The notes under the pieces are model-generated. The model saw nothing but the letters and a program-made list of their open reading frames with translations, was not told the DNA's origin and ran no database searches. The translations under genes and the position numbers were made by a program. 64,000 bases of DNA, from contig NC_016457.1 of the NCBI RefSeq assembly GCF_000226115.1, positions 8,742,001 through 8,806,000 of the forward strand, written 5' to 3'. The DNA is from Thermothielavioides terrestris NRRL 8126. Lineage: Eukaryota > Ascomycota > Sordariomycetes > Sordariales > Chaetomiaceae. Below, in pieces: positions 1-11,560 of the stretch (position 1 is the stretch's first letter; each line of letters starts with the position of its first letter).

Positions 1-1359
1 GGTTGCACGGGGGTGCGCCGTTTTAACCAATGTCGATAACTACCTAACGTGACAGCAAGGGGCACGTTCATGGTTGCAGTGGACCGACCCCCTTTTCGCC
101 GCCCGGTAGGCGCCGGTCGGCTGTGACTCCGGTAACTGCTGCTCTTCTGCACACCTTCCGAAGCTCATCGCACTCCTGTTCCTCAACCCCAATCTTCAAT
201 GACATTAGCCGCTGTAGATACCACCCCTATCTCAAGCCCCGTTCGGGGGCGGCCAAGTCGACGAGTAGTTACGTGCACACGTCACGACCCGTGTGGTGTA
301 GGTTGCAGCTCCGGGTAGCCGAGGCTCGCCGGGAGCCTCTCAGCCTGATGAACCTTGATACCTAGGTACCTATCCTTCGGAGTACTCAATACACTCAGGG
401 GTCCGCTCCACAAGCCTGTTTGGTAGAGGTACCTTATGTTCCGCCCCCACAAGCCGCAGGTTTGCCCGACCATTCTCCTCTATACCGATCTGCGCTGCAC
501 GGGGTAGATCATCCCTGGCTCCGCTGTCCCAAGACTCTGGCAGTATTGCCTTACCATAAGTTACACAGCAACGGGGCGGACGGGCAGTACAACTCCGACA
601 CCCTCACCCCTGGCTGCGGCCAACTGCCCAGAAAGGGCGAGCGTCATGGTGCTTCTGTTATCACAGAGTACTGCATAGCACGGCACGGACAGATATGCTG
701 TCCAAGGTGCATCAGATGTGCCATCTACGTGTGCTGCACGCAGGGTCTCGACGGTAGGTTGCTTGCCGGCTTGCTCCAGTTCTCCGGTTCTTCGGGAGCC
801 TTCCTCCTATCTTCCGAACCGGGTATCATGAACACCCCGCAGGATGAAGTTGATCTGGAAAGGTCGAGACTTCCACCCATGTGCAGGCGCAGGGCGAGGC
901 CGAGACCTCTAACCGAGGTTGCTGTCTGACGCGGACGATATTGTTGCGCATATTGAACTTGCCGACGGTTCGGCCCTGTTGGGCCTAATATGGCAGCGGT
1001 GCGACTTTCATCTGTTACCGGCGGATCGGCGTGTATGAGACCGAGATGCTCGGAGGTGGGATGTCTGGTTACCAATGCGTCCATCGAAGCGGTGTGTCTG
1101 TATATTTGGCCCCTTAGTACACCTACATCTGTTGATCGCCGGGTTTTGCCTTGCATAAAGCAAGTCGATGCCGCAGAGCCCGCAGTCCTCGATAGTACTC
1201 TGTCTCGGCGGACATTCGAAGCTGGGACTGCCGTGCCTTGTCATTCCATGTCCGGGCCGTCCTTGCTTGCACATGCCACCCGCTAAGAACTAGAGTACCT
1301 CAGGGCAGGCCACAGCAGCGGAAGGCCCCTCCACGCCTCTTGCGCAGCTCCCTCCAGCT
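1..1359. other. Upstream intergenic DNA before the PKS
   Basis: Only short open frames without recognisable domains on either strand. It must contain the promoter and 5' leader of the polyketide synthase starting at 1360. I found no convincing regulatory motif or RNA gene. A neighbouring cluster gene beyond the left edge cannot be excluded. Confidence 0.5.
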
Positions 1360-4300
1360 ATGGCGCCCATTGCCATCACTCCGGACAACAGCTCCACCGG
1401 CAGCCCGTCAGGGGAGAGCGTCAACGGCTACTTCCATGTCAGCACCGACAACCGCCAGGCCAATGGGCATACCAACGGGCACACCAATGGCTACGCCAGC
1501 AGACACCTAGATGGACACCCGAACGGGCATTCAAACGGAGCCGGTAATGGTGTTTTCAATGGCGTCAATGGCGTCAACGGCGTCCACGGGCCCTCGGGAG
1601 GTTTCTCTACTTCCCATAAGCCGATGCCCATCGCCATTGTGGGAATGGCTTGTCGCATGCCGGGCAATGTCTCTACTCCTGCCGAGTTCTGGGAGCTCTG
1701 CACACGGGCTCGCTCGGGGTGGACCGAGATCCCCAAGGAACGATTCGACAGCTCCCGGTTTTACCACCCAAACCCCGGCAAGGGGGGCGCCCTGAATCCA
1801 GTCGGCGGGAACTTCCTCAATGTTGATCTCGCCGCCTTCGACGCCCCTTTCTTCGGGCTCACAGAGAAGGAAGCCATATCTATGGATCCCCAGCAGCGCC
1901 TTCTCCTGGAGTGTACGTTCGAGGCCCTCGAGAACGCGGGAATCCCCAAGCACACCATCGTCGGGAAGGACGTCGGCGTTTTCATCGGCGGCTCGTTCTC
2001 CGAGTACGAGTCACACCTGTTCCGGGATTCCGATACGATTCCCATGCATCAGGCAACCGGTAAGTGCGAGCCACCCTCCGACCAGCGGGCAATTAGAAGC
2101 ATCGAGGTGGGAAAAGCTTCTGACATGCTCCCGACAGGCTGCGCATTTGCGATGCAGTCCAACCGTATCTCGCATTTCTTTGACCTGAGAGGCCCGAGTT
2201 TCACGTCCGACACAGCCTGTTCGTCCAGCATGGTCGCTGTGCATCTGGCTTGCCAGAGTCTGCGGGCCGGCGAGATTAGCTGTGCCCTGGTCGGCGCCTG
2301 CCATCTCAACATGCTACCGGAGTTTTGGATCTCCTTTTCGACTTGCAGGTACGTCCCCGTTCCAGAGCCCGGCACATCCGTGAGTTCGGCAATATGTGCT
2401 AAGCAGGTAACGGAGTAGATTACTTTCAGATTCGGGGCGGTCGTTTGCTTTCGATGACAGGGGGACCGGTTTCGGACGCGGCGAAGGCTGTGGCATGCTG
2501 GTGCTGAAGCCACTTGACCAGGCAATCAGGGACAATGACACCATCAGGGCAGTCATTGTGGGAACCGGCTTGAACCAGGACGGAAAGACGCCCGGCATCA
2601 CCATGCCAAACGGAGCCGCCCAAGGTCAGCTTGCCCCCATGTTGCGATTATGACAGACAGCCTAGCAAGCTGACTCGGACTCGGCGGCCCAGAGGCCCTG
2701 ATGAGACAGGTGTACAAGAACGCGGGAATCGACCCACGCGACTGCGGCTTCGTTGAAGCTCACGGAACGGGTACCCGGGTGGGGGATCCCATCGAGGCCA
2801 CCGCCATCCACAACGTGCTGGGCCAGAACAGGACAGCACGCGATCCCCTGTGGATAGGGTCTGTCAAGTCCAACATTGGCCATCTCGAAGGCGCTTCAGG
2901 TATGAGTAACATGAGAATTATTGCCGCTTCGCAGCTGCTGACATCCGCTAGGGATTGCTGGCATCATAAAAGCTGCCCTGATGCTCGAGCGCGGTTTCAT
3001 CCTCCCCAACTACGACTTCAAGCAACCAAACCCCAAGATTCCTTGGAAGGAGTGGAATCTCAAGGTCCCGATTGCCCAGCGGCCATGGCCGCGCGGTAAG
3101 AAATACATCAGCGTCAATAACTTTGGGTTTGGCGGGACAAACGGTCACGTCGTGCTCGAGGCTCCGCCATTCCGAGGACCAAAGGGTTCTGCCGCCGGCG
3201 GTGACGACACATCTGGAAAGGCAGGACAAGGACGGAAGCTCTACGTCTTCACGGCCAACGACAAGACGGCGCTCTCGCAGGTGATGAAGAACATCGTCAT
3301 TTATCTTGAACAGCGCCCAGAAATCTTCCAAAAGGACCTGACAGGACATCTAGCCTACACCTTGGGGCAGCGCCGATCTCTCCTGCAGTGGAGAGCGGCC
3401 ATTCCGGCCGTCAATTCTTTCGAGCTCATTGAAGCGATTAACGGCGAAAAGTACACTCCCGGAAAGGAGACTGGGCCGCTAAGGATCGGCTTCATTCTCA
3501 CCGGGCAGGGCGCGCAGTGGCATGCCATGGGACGAGAGCTCTATGAGCAGTATCCCACCTTCAGCAGCAGCCTCGAGCTGGCCGACAGGTGTCTGGCTGA
3601 GAACGGTGCTGACTGGTCCCTGATCGGTAAGGACTTCTCTGGGATCCCATCCATATATACACAGCACCCCGTCTCCGGAAAGGTACTGACGTGTGTCCTT
3701 ACGCAGAGGAACTGGGAAGAGACGCAAAAACCAGCAAGATTAACGAGGCCCATATCAGTCAACCGTCGTGTACTGCCATCCAACTGGCGCTGATTGACTT
3801 GCTGCGGTCCTGGGGCATTCGTCCAACCGCCGTTGCTGGTCATTCAAGCGGCGAAATCGCGGCCGCCTACGCCGCGGAGATCATCGACTTCGACTCCGCC
3901 ATGCGGATTGCGTACCATCGCGGCAGGCTTATTCCCATCCTCAAACGATCTCATCCGGAGCTCAGAGGCCGCATGATGGCCGTTGGCGGCAGCAAAGAGC
4001 AGTTCCTGCCCATTCTCGACGGCCTCAAGGAGAAGGAAGCCCGCATCGCCTGCTACAACAGCCCCTCGAGCCTGACCATCTCGGGCGATGAGCCGGCCAT
4101 TGCCGAGCTCGAGAAGATCTGCGAGGAGAAGCAGCTCTTTAACAGGCGTCTCGTGGTGGACGTGGCATACCATTCCCACCACATGAACCTGGTGGCGAAG
4201 GAGTACCGAGCGTCGCTGGCCGACCTGCGGCCCCCCGTTCCCACCGACATCCGGTTCCACTCATCCCTTTACGGGCGCCTGGTCGACGGTACGGAGCTGC

Positions 4301-7300
4301 AGCCGGACTACTGGGTGGAGAACCTGACCTGCGCAGTGCGCTTTTCGGAAGCGTTGCAGAGCATGCTGGAACCCGCCGGCGAGCACAAGCACGGCGTCAA
4401 CATGCTCGTCGAGCTTGGTCCGCATTCCGGGCTCCAGGGGCCGATCAAGCAAATCCTGAAGGAGATCGGCGGCAGCGCCCTTAAGATCCCGTACGCGTCC
4501 GCTCTCGTACGGAAGCGTGATGCGGTAGAGACGGCGCTGGAACTCGCTGCGGATCTGTTCACCAGGGGCGCCAGCCTCAACTTCGGGGCAATCAACTTCC
4601 CCAAGCCGACCAAGCCGCCCGTGCTGCTGACCGACCTGCCGCGGTACCCCTGGAATTACTCGTCCAGGTATTGGCAGGAGTCTCGCATGACAAGAGCACA
4701 CAAGCACGCTCCTGGCGGCCGGAGCGACATTCTAGGCACCCTGGCCAACTACTCCAACGACTTGGAGCCCACCTGGCGCAACATTGTCCGGCTGGATGAC
4801 CTCCCCTGGCTGCGGCAGCACAAGATCCAGTCCTTGACTGTCTTTCCCATGGCCGGGTTCATTGCCATGGCCCTCGAGGCAGCGGCTCAAAGAGCATCCG
4901 CGAGGGGCTGCCCGTTCGACAGTTTCGAGCTGAAGGACGTCTCGATTACCAAGCCTCTCGTCATTCCAGACAAGGACATCGAGGTCACGCTCACCCTCAG
5001 ACCACGAAAGGAGAGCGGTCCCTCCTCCCCTGGCAGTTGGGACGAGTTCCGCATCTGCTCCTGGTCGAGCGAACAGGGCTGGACCGAGCACTGCGTTGGT
5101 CTCATTGCGGCTCTGGAAGCGGATGTCAACGAGGTCGACAGTGCCAGGCGCGCTCGAGACGCGGAGGCTCGTCTCAAGACCATCCTGTCTCGGACTAGCC
5201 AGCCGGAAGCGGTGCCTGTGACTCCACAAGCCATGTATGACAGCCTCTCGAAGCTGGGCGTGGCCTACGGGGCTCTTTTCCAGGGAGTAACCAGCTGCTA
5301 CGCATCCGACTCCCACGCGGTGGGGAACCTTGTGGTGCCAGACGTCGCAAAGGAGATGCCCAGCGGTTATCTAACCGATGCGGTTCTCCAGCCGGCGTTC
5401 CTCGAGTCTCTCATTGAGATGTATTGGCCCATTGTCGGAGCTGGTCGACGTCCCGTCGGCACCATCTATCTGCCCTCGTCTGTCGACCGGGTTACTGTCT
5501 CTCTCGGCGTCCAGCGGTTTACCAAGGACCCTGGCAGCGCGGTCCGCGCCGTTTGCGAAGGCGAGATCGCCGCTGGTTCGAGCCCCAAGCCAGCCAAGGT
5601 CAACGTGGCCGCCGTCACGGGCGACGACAAGCTTGAGACGCTCATCTCCCTGGATGGTCTCACCATTTCCCCCATCCTCGACGGCGAGACGCAGGCGGAC
5701 TCCGCCGCAGCGAGGGAACTCTGCTATAAGTTGGAGTGGGATCCGATCCTCGAGACCGACGACGAGAGCGTCCAAGACCTTCCAACGGACGCCCAGGTCG
5801 TCATCATCCACGAGGACTCCAGTTTCCAAAGTCTCGTGGCAATGGGCCTGGCAAACTCTCTGGAGCAGGCCACTGGGAGGCTGGCTGACTTTGGCACTCT
5901 GGAAACCGTCGACGCTGCCGGCAAGATCTGCGTCTTTCTGAGCGAGCTGCACCAGCCGTTCCTTGCGACACTCACACCCGCCCAGTTCGACGGCCTGCAG
6001 AGGCTGTTGACGTCCGTCGAGGGCGTACTGTGGGTCGTGCGCGGAGCGTACGACAACTCGGCAAACCCAGATGCCAACATGGTGACCGGCTTGAGCCGAA
6101 CCATCCGATCAGAGACTGCGCTGAAGTTTGCTACCCTCGATCTGGACGCCGAGTCACCGCTCTCGGAGCTTGAGACGGCCGACGCGATCATGAAGGTCTT
6201 CAAGTTCGTCTTTCACTCGGGTTCCTCCATGTCTGGAGAACTGGAGTTCATGGAGAGAGGCGGGCGTTTCTACACGCCTCGAATTGTTCACGATCCCGAG
6301 ATGGACGAGTACGTCCACAAGCAGACAAACCCATCCGCTCTCGAGCCTACGCTGTTTGGGGAGGACCACCGAGCTTTGAAGATGGCACTGTCAGCGCCGG
6401 GCGCGTTGGAGACGCTCCACTTCGTTGACGACCCGGCTGCTGAGCAGCCGCTGGAGGCCGACGAGGTTGAGATTGAGGTTAAGGCCATCGGACTGAACTT
6501 CCGGGACGGTATGGCTGCCAAAGGCCAAATCCCTCTGGGCAGTTGCGGAATCGAAGCAAGCGGAGTCGTCACCGCGGTGGGAAGCAAAGTCACGGCCTAC
6601 CGGGCTGGCGATCGTGTCGCGGCGCTTACCACAGGTGCGTTTGCGACGCGAACGAGGACAAAGGCGGCCTTCGCCTTCAAGATCTCGGCGGACCTCACAT
6701 TCGAGGCTGCTGCCAGCCTGCCGCTCGCGTATGCGACAGCATACTACAGCTTGGTAGAGCTTGGGCGGCTCGGTGAAGGCGAGACTGTCCTCATCCACTC
6801 CGCGGCCGGCGCTGTTGGACAAGCAGCCGTCTGCATCGCACAAATGATCGGTGCTGAGGTCTTTGTGACTGTTGGAAGTGCGGAGAAGAAAGAGCTCCTG
6901 TTGAAGGAGTTCGGACTCCCGGACGAGCGTGTCTTCTACAGCCGCAACAGCTCCTTTGCAGACGCAATTTGCCGAGATACGCAGGGGCATGGCGTCGACG
7001 TCATCCTCAACACCCTCACCGGGGACGGGCTCCGCGAGTCTTGGAGATGTCTGAACAAGTTCGGGCGCTTCATTGAGCTTGGCCGGGGAGAGAATGTCTC
7101 TAAGGCGCGGCTGGAAGTCGACAGAATCGACAGCAACGCCAGCTTCATCTGCCTTGACATGCTGGCCCTGATCTCTGAGCGGCCAAAGACCATCAAGCGG
7201 CTACTTGCGGACGTTGCGCAGCTCTTGAAGTACGGCAAGATCAGGCCCGCAGTTCCCATCACAAGATTCCCCATCTCGGACGTCGAAACGGCGTTGAAGA

Positions 7301-8632
7301 CGCAGCAAACTGGGAAGTCAATGGGCAAGCTCGTGGTGGTTCCCAGTGCGACTGACGTCGTCAAGGTACGGGCTACCGCTGCAGTATTTCACCAGCTACG
7401 TAGATCACTGACCAGGCTGTACAGGCTGCTCGTTCTAGGAAGGCGAAGCCCCTCCTCCGCTCGGATGCCACCTATATCCTGGTCGGCGGCACTGGTGGCC
7501 TCGGCCGCAGTTTTGCTAGGTGGATGGCGGCGAAGGGAGCAAGGAACATCGTGCTGGTCTCGAGAAGCGGCTCCGTAACGGGCAGGGTAAAGGAGCTCGT
7601 CGACGAACTTGGCGCAATTGGCACCAACGTCGTTGTTCGCCGCTGCAACGTTGTCAACAAGAGCGAAGTGGACGAGCTTATTAGCTCCATCCTCGGCGAC
7701 CTGCCCCCTATCCGCGGTGTGGTGCATGGCACCATGGTACTCAGGGTACGATTTCTCCGCACTCACCAAATCCCTCTATGAAACATAAGGCGACTGACAC
7801 GGGTGTGCAGGATGTGCTTTTCGAAAAGATGGCGTGGGAGGATTACACGCAGGTCATCGAGGGCAAGGTGCAAGGCGGATGGAACTTCCACCACGCACTC
7901 GCAGACTCGCCGCTCGACTTCTTCGTGGCTATCTCCTCGGCCGCAGGCGCCGTCGGCAACCGCGGGCAGGCCGCCTACAGCGCGGCGAACTGCTTCCTCA
8001 ACGCGCTGGTGCAGCACCGTCTCGCCCGCGGCCTGCCCGCGGCCTCGCTCGACCTGACCGCCGTTTCCGACTCGGGCTACCTGGCCGAGGACCTCGAGAA
8101 GGCGGCCGAGGTGGCGAGGAACCTCGGCAGCGACAGTATCTGCGAGAGCGAGGTGCTCGCGCTGCTCCAGGCCGCCATCGACGGCACGATGGCCTCGACC
8201 TGCAACAGCCACGCCATCACCGGCATGCGCATCACCGCGACCATGCGGCCGTTCTGGACCGAGGATGCCAAGTTCAAGGCGATGCGCATCGCGGCCGAGG
8301 AGGCGGCGGCCAAGGACGCTTCGCTCAACGCCGTGGTGTCCTTCAATGCTGCCCTCAAGCAGGCAACCACGCGCGCCGAGGCGGAGGATGTCATCTGCCG
8401 CGGCCTGGTCGACAAGATCTCCTCGGTCCTGATGATGGAAGCCGAGGAGTTGGACATCACCAGGTCGCTGTCCCATTACCCGCTGGATTCGCTGGTGGCG
8501 ATTGAGATCCGCAACTTTATCACGCGCGAGTTCGAGGCGAATCTGCAGGTTTTGGAGCTGCTGTCGAGCGGGTCGATCCAGACGCTTGCGAAGGGGGTCT
8601 GCGCGAAGAGCAAGCTTGTTACTTTCTCTTAG
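1360..8632 (+). CDS. Highly reducing type I polyketide synthase (KS-AT-DH-ER-KR-ACP)
   Basis: Iterative fungal PKS that would build a reduced polyketide from malonyl-CoA. Eight exons fit the frame: 1360-2059, 2138-2348, 2419-2624, 2693-2899, 2952-3626, 3707-7365, 7416-7745 and 7811-8632, giving 2,269 aa. An Asn/Gly/His-rich leader (about residues 30-75) precedes the KS (about 89-514; Cys261 in DTACSSS, then HGTGT and GHLEG). The AT (about 620-975) has GHSSGE. The DH (about 1020-1280) keeps His1038 but has changed motifs. The ER (about 1570-1870) has HSAAGAVGQ, and the KR (about 1905-2125) has GGTGGLG and the GQAAYSAAN tyrosine. The ACP has Ser2223 in PLDSL. There is no C-methyltransferase between DH and ER, only a non-catalytic spacer, and no release domain, as usual for this class. 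The acceptor of intron 6 could be 7415 or 7424, both in frame. The product is not predictable. An MFS exporter lies downstream, tail-to-tail. Confidence 0.93.
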
Positions 8633-9427
8633 ACGTTTGTTGACCTCGATCAATTGCGTATGTGTCTCCTTTTTCCCTTCTTGTTCGTAGCGAGCTGGAC
8701 TACTTCCGATTTCTTGGTCCGAGATCAGTTGTGGCTTATACCAAGTTTTTGTCTTTCTTCTTCCTTCTTCTTCCTTCTTCTTCCTTCTTCTTCTTCTTCT
8801 CTTCTTCTTCGTCGTCGTCGACGACGACATCTTCTTCTTGGACGATGTCTTCACCAGTTTTTCGATGCACAAAGTCATATGCACATGTGAGTTAGAGCAG
8901 CCAAACGTGCTACACACCCAAGCTTAGCGGTACCCCTGAATCTTGGATACGCTTGAAGAACGACCGTTGTTGTGTAACACGGGATGCCAGCACTGGACTG
9001 CACTAATCCTTCAGCATCCATGACTGTTGATGCTGAGGCTCGATTGCAACGTGTCCAAGTGAGCATCAGTAGTATGAGCAGCCCTTAAACAACGGCAATA
9101 TAGCCGGGTAAATCTTCCCGTTTGGGCGTTAACTCGGCGACCCAGAGCGATCCGGAGAAAAGCATTAGCTGGCCGGAGAATGGGGACCTTTAGCATTGCA
9201 CCCTGATCGTAGTTCGGTTGCGGGTTGGAAATTGTGTTGGACTGCAGCACTGACCGGTCAACCTGCATTGAGACACAATAAGAAACGAGCTTGCTTTCTA
9301 AGCGCATCTCAGCTCGCGGGGTCTCTGGTAACTGCTGACGACATGTATGGATCATCATCAACTTCCGGAGCAATAATGTTGACCGCACTGCGCAAAGAGG
9401 TGGTGTCGCCTCTCGCACACTCTCGAA
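8633..9427. other. Convergent intergenic region between PKS and MFS exporter
   Basis: Holds the 3' ends of two convergent genes. It contains a TTC-rich microsatellite and an 18-bp palindrome, listed separately. No further gene seen. Confidence 0.6.
8746..8840. repeat. TTC microsatellite with GTC/GAC palindrome
   Basis: A pyrimidine run built from TTC and CTT units is interrupted by GTCGTCGTCGACGACGAC at 8811-8828, a perfect 18-bp palindrome. It lies about 120-200 nt after the PKS stop, so it is probably in the 3' UTR or just beyond. Confidence 0.85.
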
Positions 9428-11560
9428 TCAAGCCGACCTCTCACTCAAGCTGTCATCAAACTCCTTCTTCAAGACGTCACTGGGAGCCGTCGTTTTCACT
9501 TTGCCGGCGGTCCATTGCCTCATCTTCCTCCCAAAGAAATACAGAACCGGTATGCCCAAGGAGATGACGATCATGACCTCGGAATAGATAACGAAGGTGT
9601 TCAAGAAGCCCTTCTCGGCGATCCACGTCGTGGACTGACTCGATAGGAAGAAGGCAATGATGATGCGTAGGCTCGACACGTTGACCAGCACGGGACCGGC
9701 CCACATAGGGTAACTCTCGACCACAAAAACGTTGAGGACCGACATTACGACCAGAGAGCCGAAGATAATGAGGAAGGATCCCACCATCAAGACGGCCCAG
9801 TAGGCGTTGGTCTGGCCCGCCCAGCCGAATATGAAGGTCCCGGCCAGGCCGGACACGAGGGGCAAGACCATGTTGAGCAGGTGGTGTTCGGGCTCCCGGG
9901 CACCGCCGTTGCGTCTCGCGATGGCATTCGAGATTCGATCGGCGACTGGGCCGCCGAATATGTAAACTAGGCCGGTGGCGGCTATGAATGGCATCACACT
10001 CAGACCGGTATACTGGAACTGCCAACTGCAGAGTTGAGTTTAGTACGGTACCCTCGGATGAAGACTGCGAGCGAAGACGGCGACTCACCCCTGTGCTAGG
10101 AGGGCAAAGGAGCTAATCTGTTGCGCCGCCGAGTTGACAATGACGAAAATGCTGTTGGCCAGGGTAGCCCAGACAATGGCAGGGAACGGAGTGGTCCTGA
10201 GGGTATTGAGCATGGACATGCCCGCCTGTCTCCACTCAAACCCGTGCTGGAACAATGCCATGTACGACCACTGTGATGGGGGAGGACGGCCTCCATAGTC
10301 GATTTCCGGCCGATTCTTCCCTGGTTCGATGGGATAGAACTGCTGACCGCCTGTGGGTGACCCAGTGGTTAGCGCAGCGCGGTGAGCGGCACCGGCGTCA
10401 GGCACTTACTTAGCTCTTCTTTCGACCGCGTCCACCGTGTCTCCGGGAGAAACACGACTAACAAAAGCCATGCGACGATCCCGAAACCAGAGGTGATATA
10501 GTAAATCCATCTCCAGTCGTGAACTGAGGCGAGGTACGGCGTGAGGATTCCCAAACCCGTAATGAGGATCCCTTGACTCGCAACCACGGCGGCCATGGCT
10601 TTGTTTCGCTGGTGAATGAAGACCATGTCCTGTAGAATTAGGGGTATCAGTGCTTCAACGGTCCCCGCTCCGAGCCCCTGATTAGTGCTCGACACCGGTT
10701 AGTCATGCTCACAGGCGGAGGCAGCTCTGTGCTCAAGACACTCGCCTGTATCGCTCGCGCAGCCAAGTGGACATCTAGAGAAGGGCTTGCGACAGCGAGG
10801 AAACCACCAGCCCAAGCGCAGGCGCCGGCGAAAAGCAGAACCGGCCGCCGTCCGATGCCAATGGACAAGGGCACGAGGAAGCTGCGCCGGCGACAACGGT
10901 GAATCATCAGTCCATGCCTGGCCCGAAAGACAAGACGGAATCTTACTAGCTGGCAATGCCGTTGCTCAGCAGCGGAATGGTCGCCAGCATGGAGACCTTC
11001 CCAATGTCGGCAGGCACGACGCCCTGTGGGATGATGGCAAGAGGTTTGACGCCCGTCGCAGACCCGCCGCTGACGGCCCGGAAGTCAAATGCGTTGAGGA
11101 TGCGCACATCGACCCCGGAGTAATAGAGGAGGAACACTGGGATAAGGCTGCCAACAATGATCTCCGCCGAGAGGGCTAAGGAGCCAACTGACCGCGGGCG
11201 CGTCAGATACAACGGCCTTGAGGGCGAGAAAGGGGGGACCAACTTACAGAAACACAGGCTGGCGATGGCCGCCCATCTCCGCCACTCCGGTAAGTTCAAG
11301 GGATCTGAATCTTTGTGAGCCGCCAAACTCATTCATGATGCCCAACAGTTGTCGGGAGAGTAATTCGGATGCAGACCTTTCGGATCTGGACTTGGCGCCT
11401 GGGACCGAGGTCAGCGGGCGATCGAACAACACAACAAGGTGCGCCACGGACACCGAGAGAGTGAACTTACGGGAATCAACCGTATTTGGCCATTCTCGTA
11501 CAGCGAAGTCGTCCCGACGACTTGTGCGCTCGGCGTCTTCCCGTTGAGAGCAGACTCCAT
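9428..11560 (-). CDS. MFS transporter, DHA1-like drug/metabolite exporter
   Basis: Plasma-membrane major facilitator protein of 557 aa, a plausible exporter for the neighbouring PKS product. Eight exons in coding order: 11560-11471, 11398-11377 (22-nt microexon), 11304-11248, 11187-10947, 10881-10746, 10677-10410, 10350-10089 and 10025-9428. The N-terminus reads through RLIPAPSPDPKDPLNLPEW, a lead-in common in fungal MFS proteins. Later landmarks are GIGRRPVLL, QGLGAGTVEALIPLIL, VFLPETRW and RRNGGAREPEH. Many hydrophobic segments are visible, consistent with about 12 spans. The fifth intron (10745-10678) appears to start with GC (CAG|GCGAGT) because no GT donor keeps the QGLGAG frame. It is convergent with the PKS, and the substrate is unknown. 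A HOL1/DHA1-like assignment is from motif style only. Confidence 0.88.

Noticed and set aside
7763..8917. A 384-codon minus-strand open frame with Lys/Arg-rich end
   Set aside because: Antisense to the PKS KR-ACP region and the downstream TTC repeat; the basic stretch is just the repeat read in reverse.
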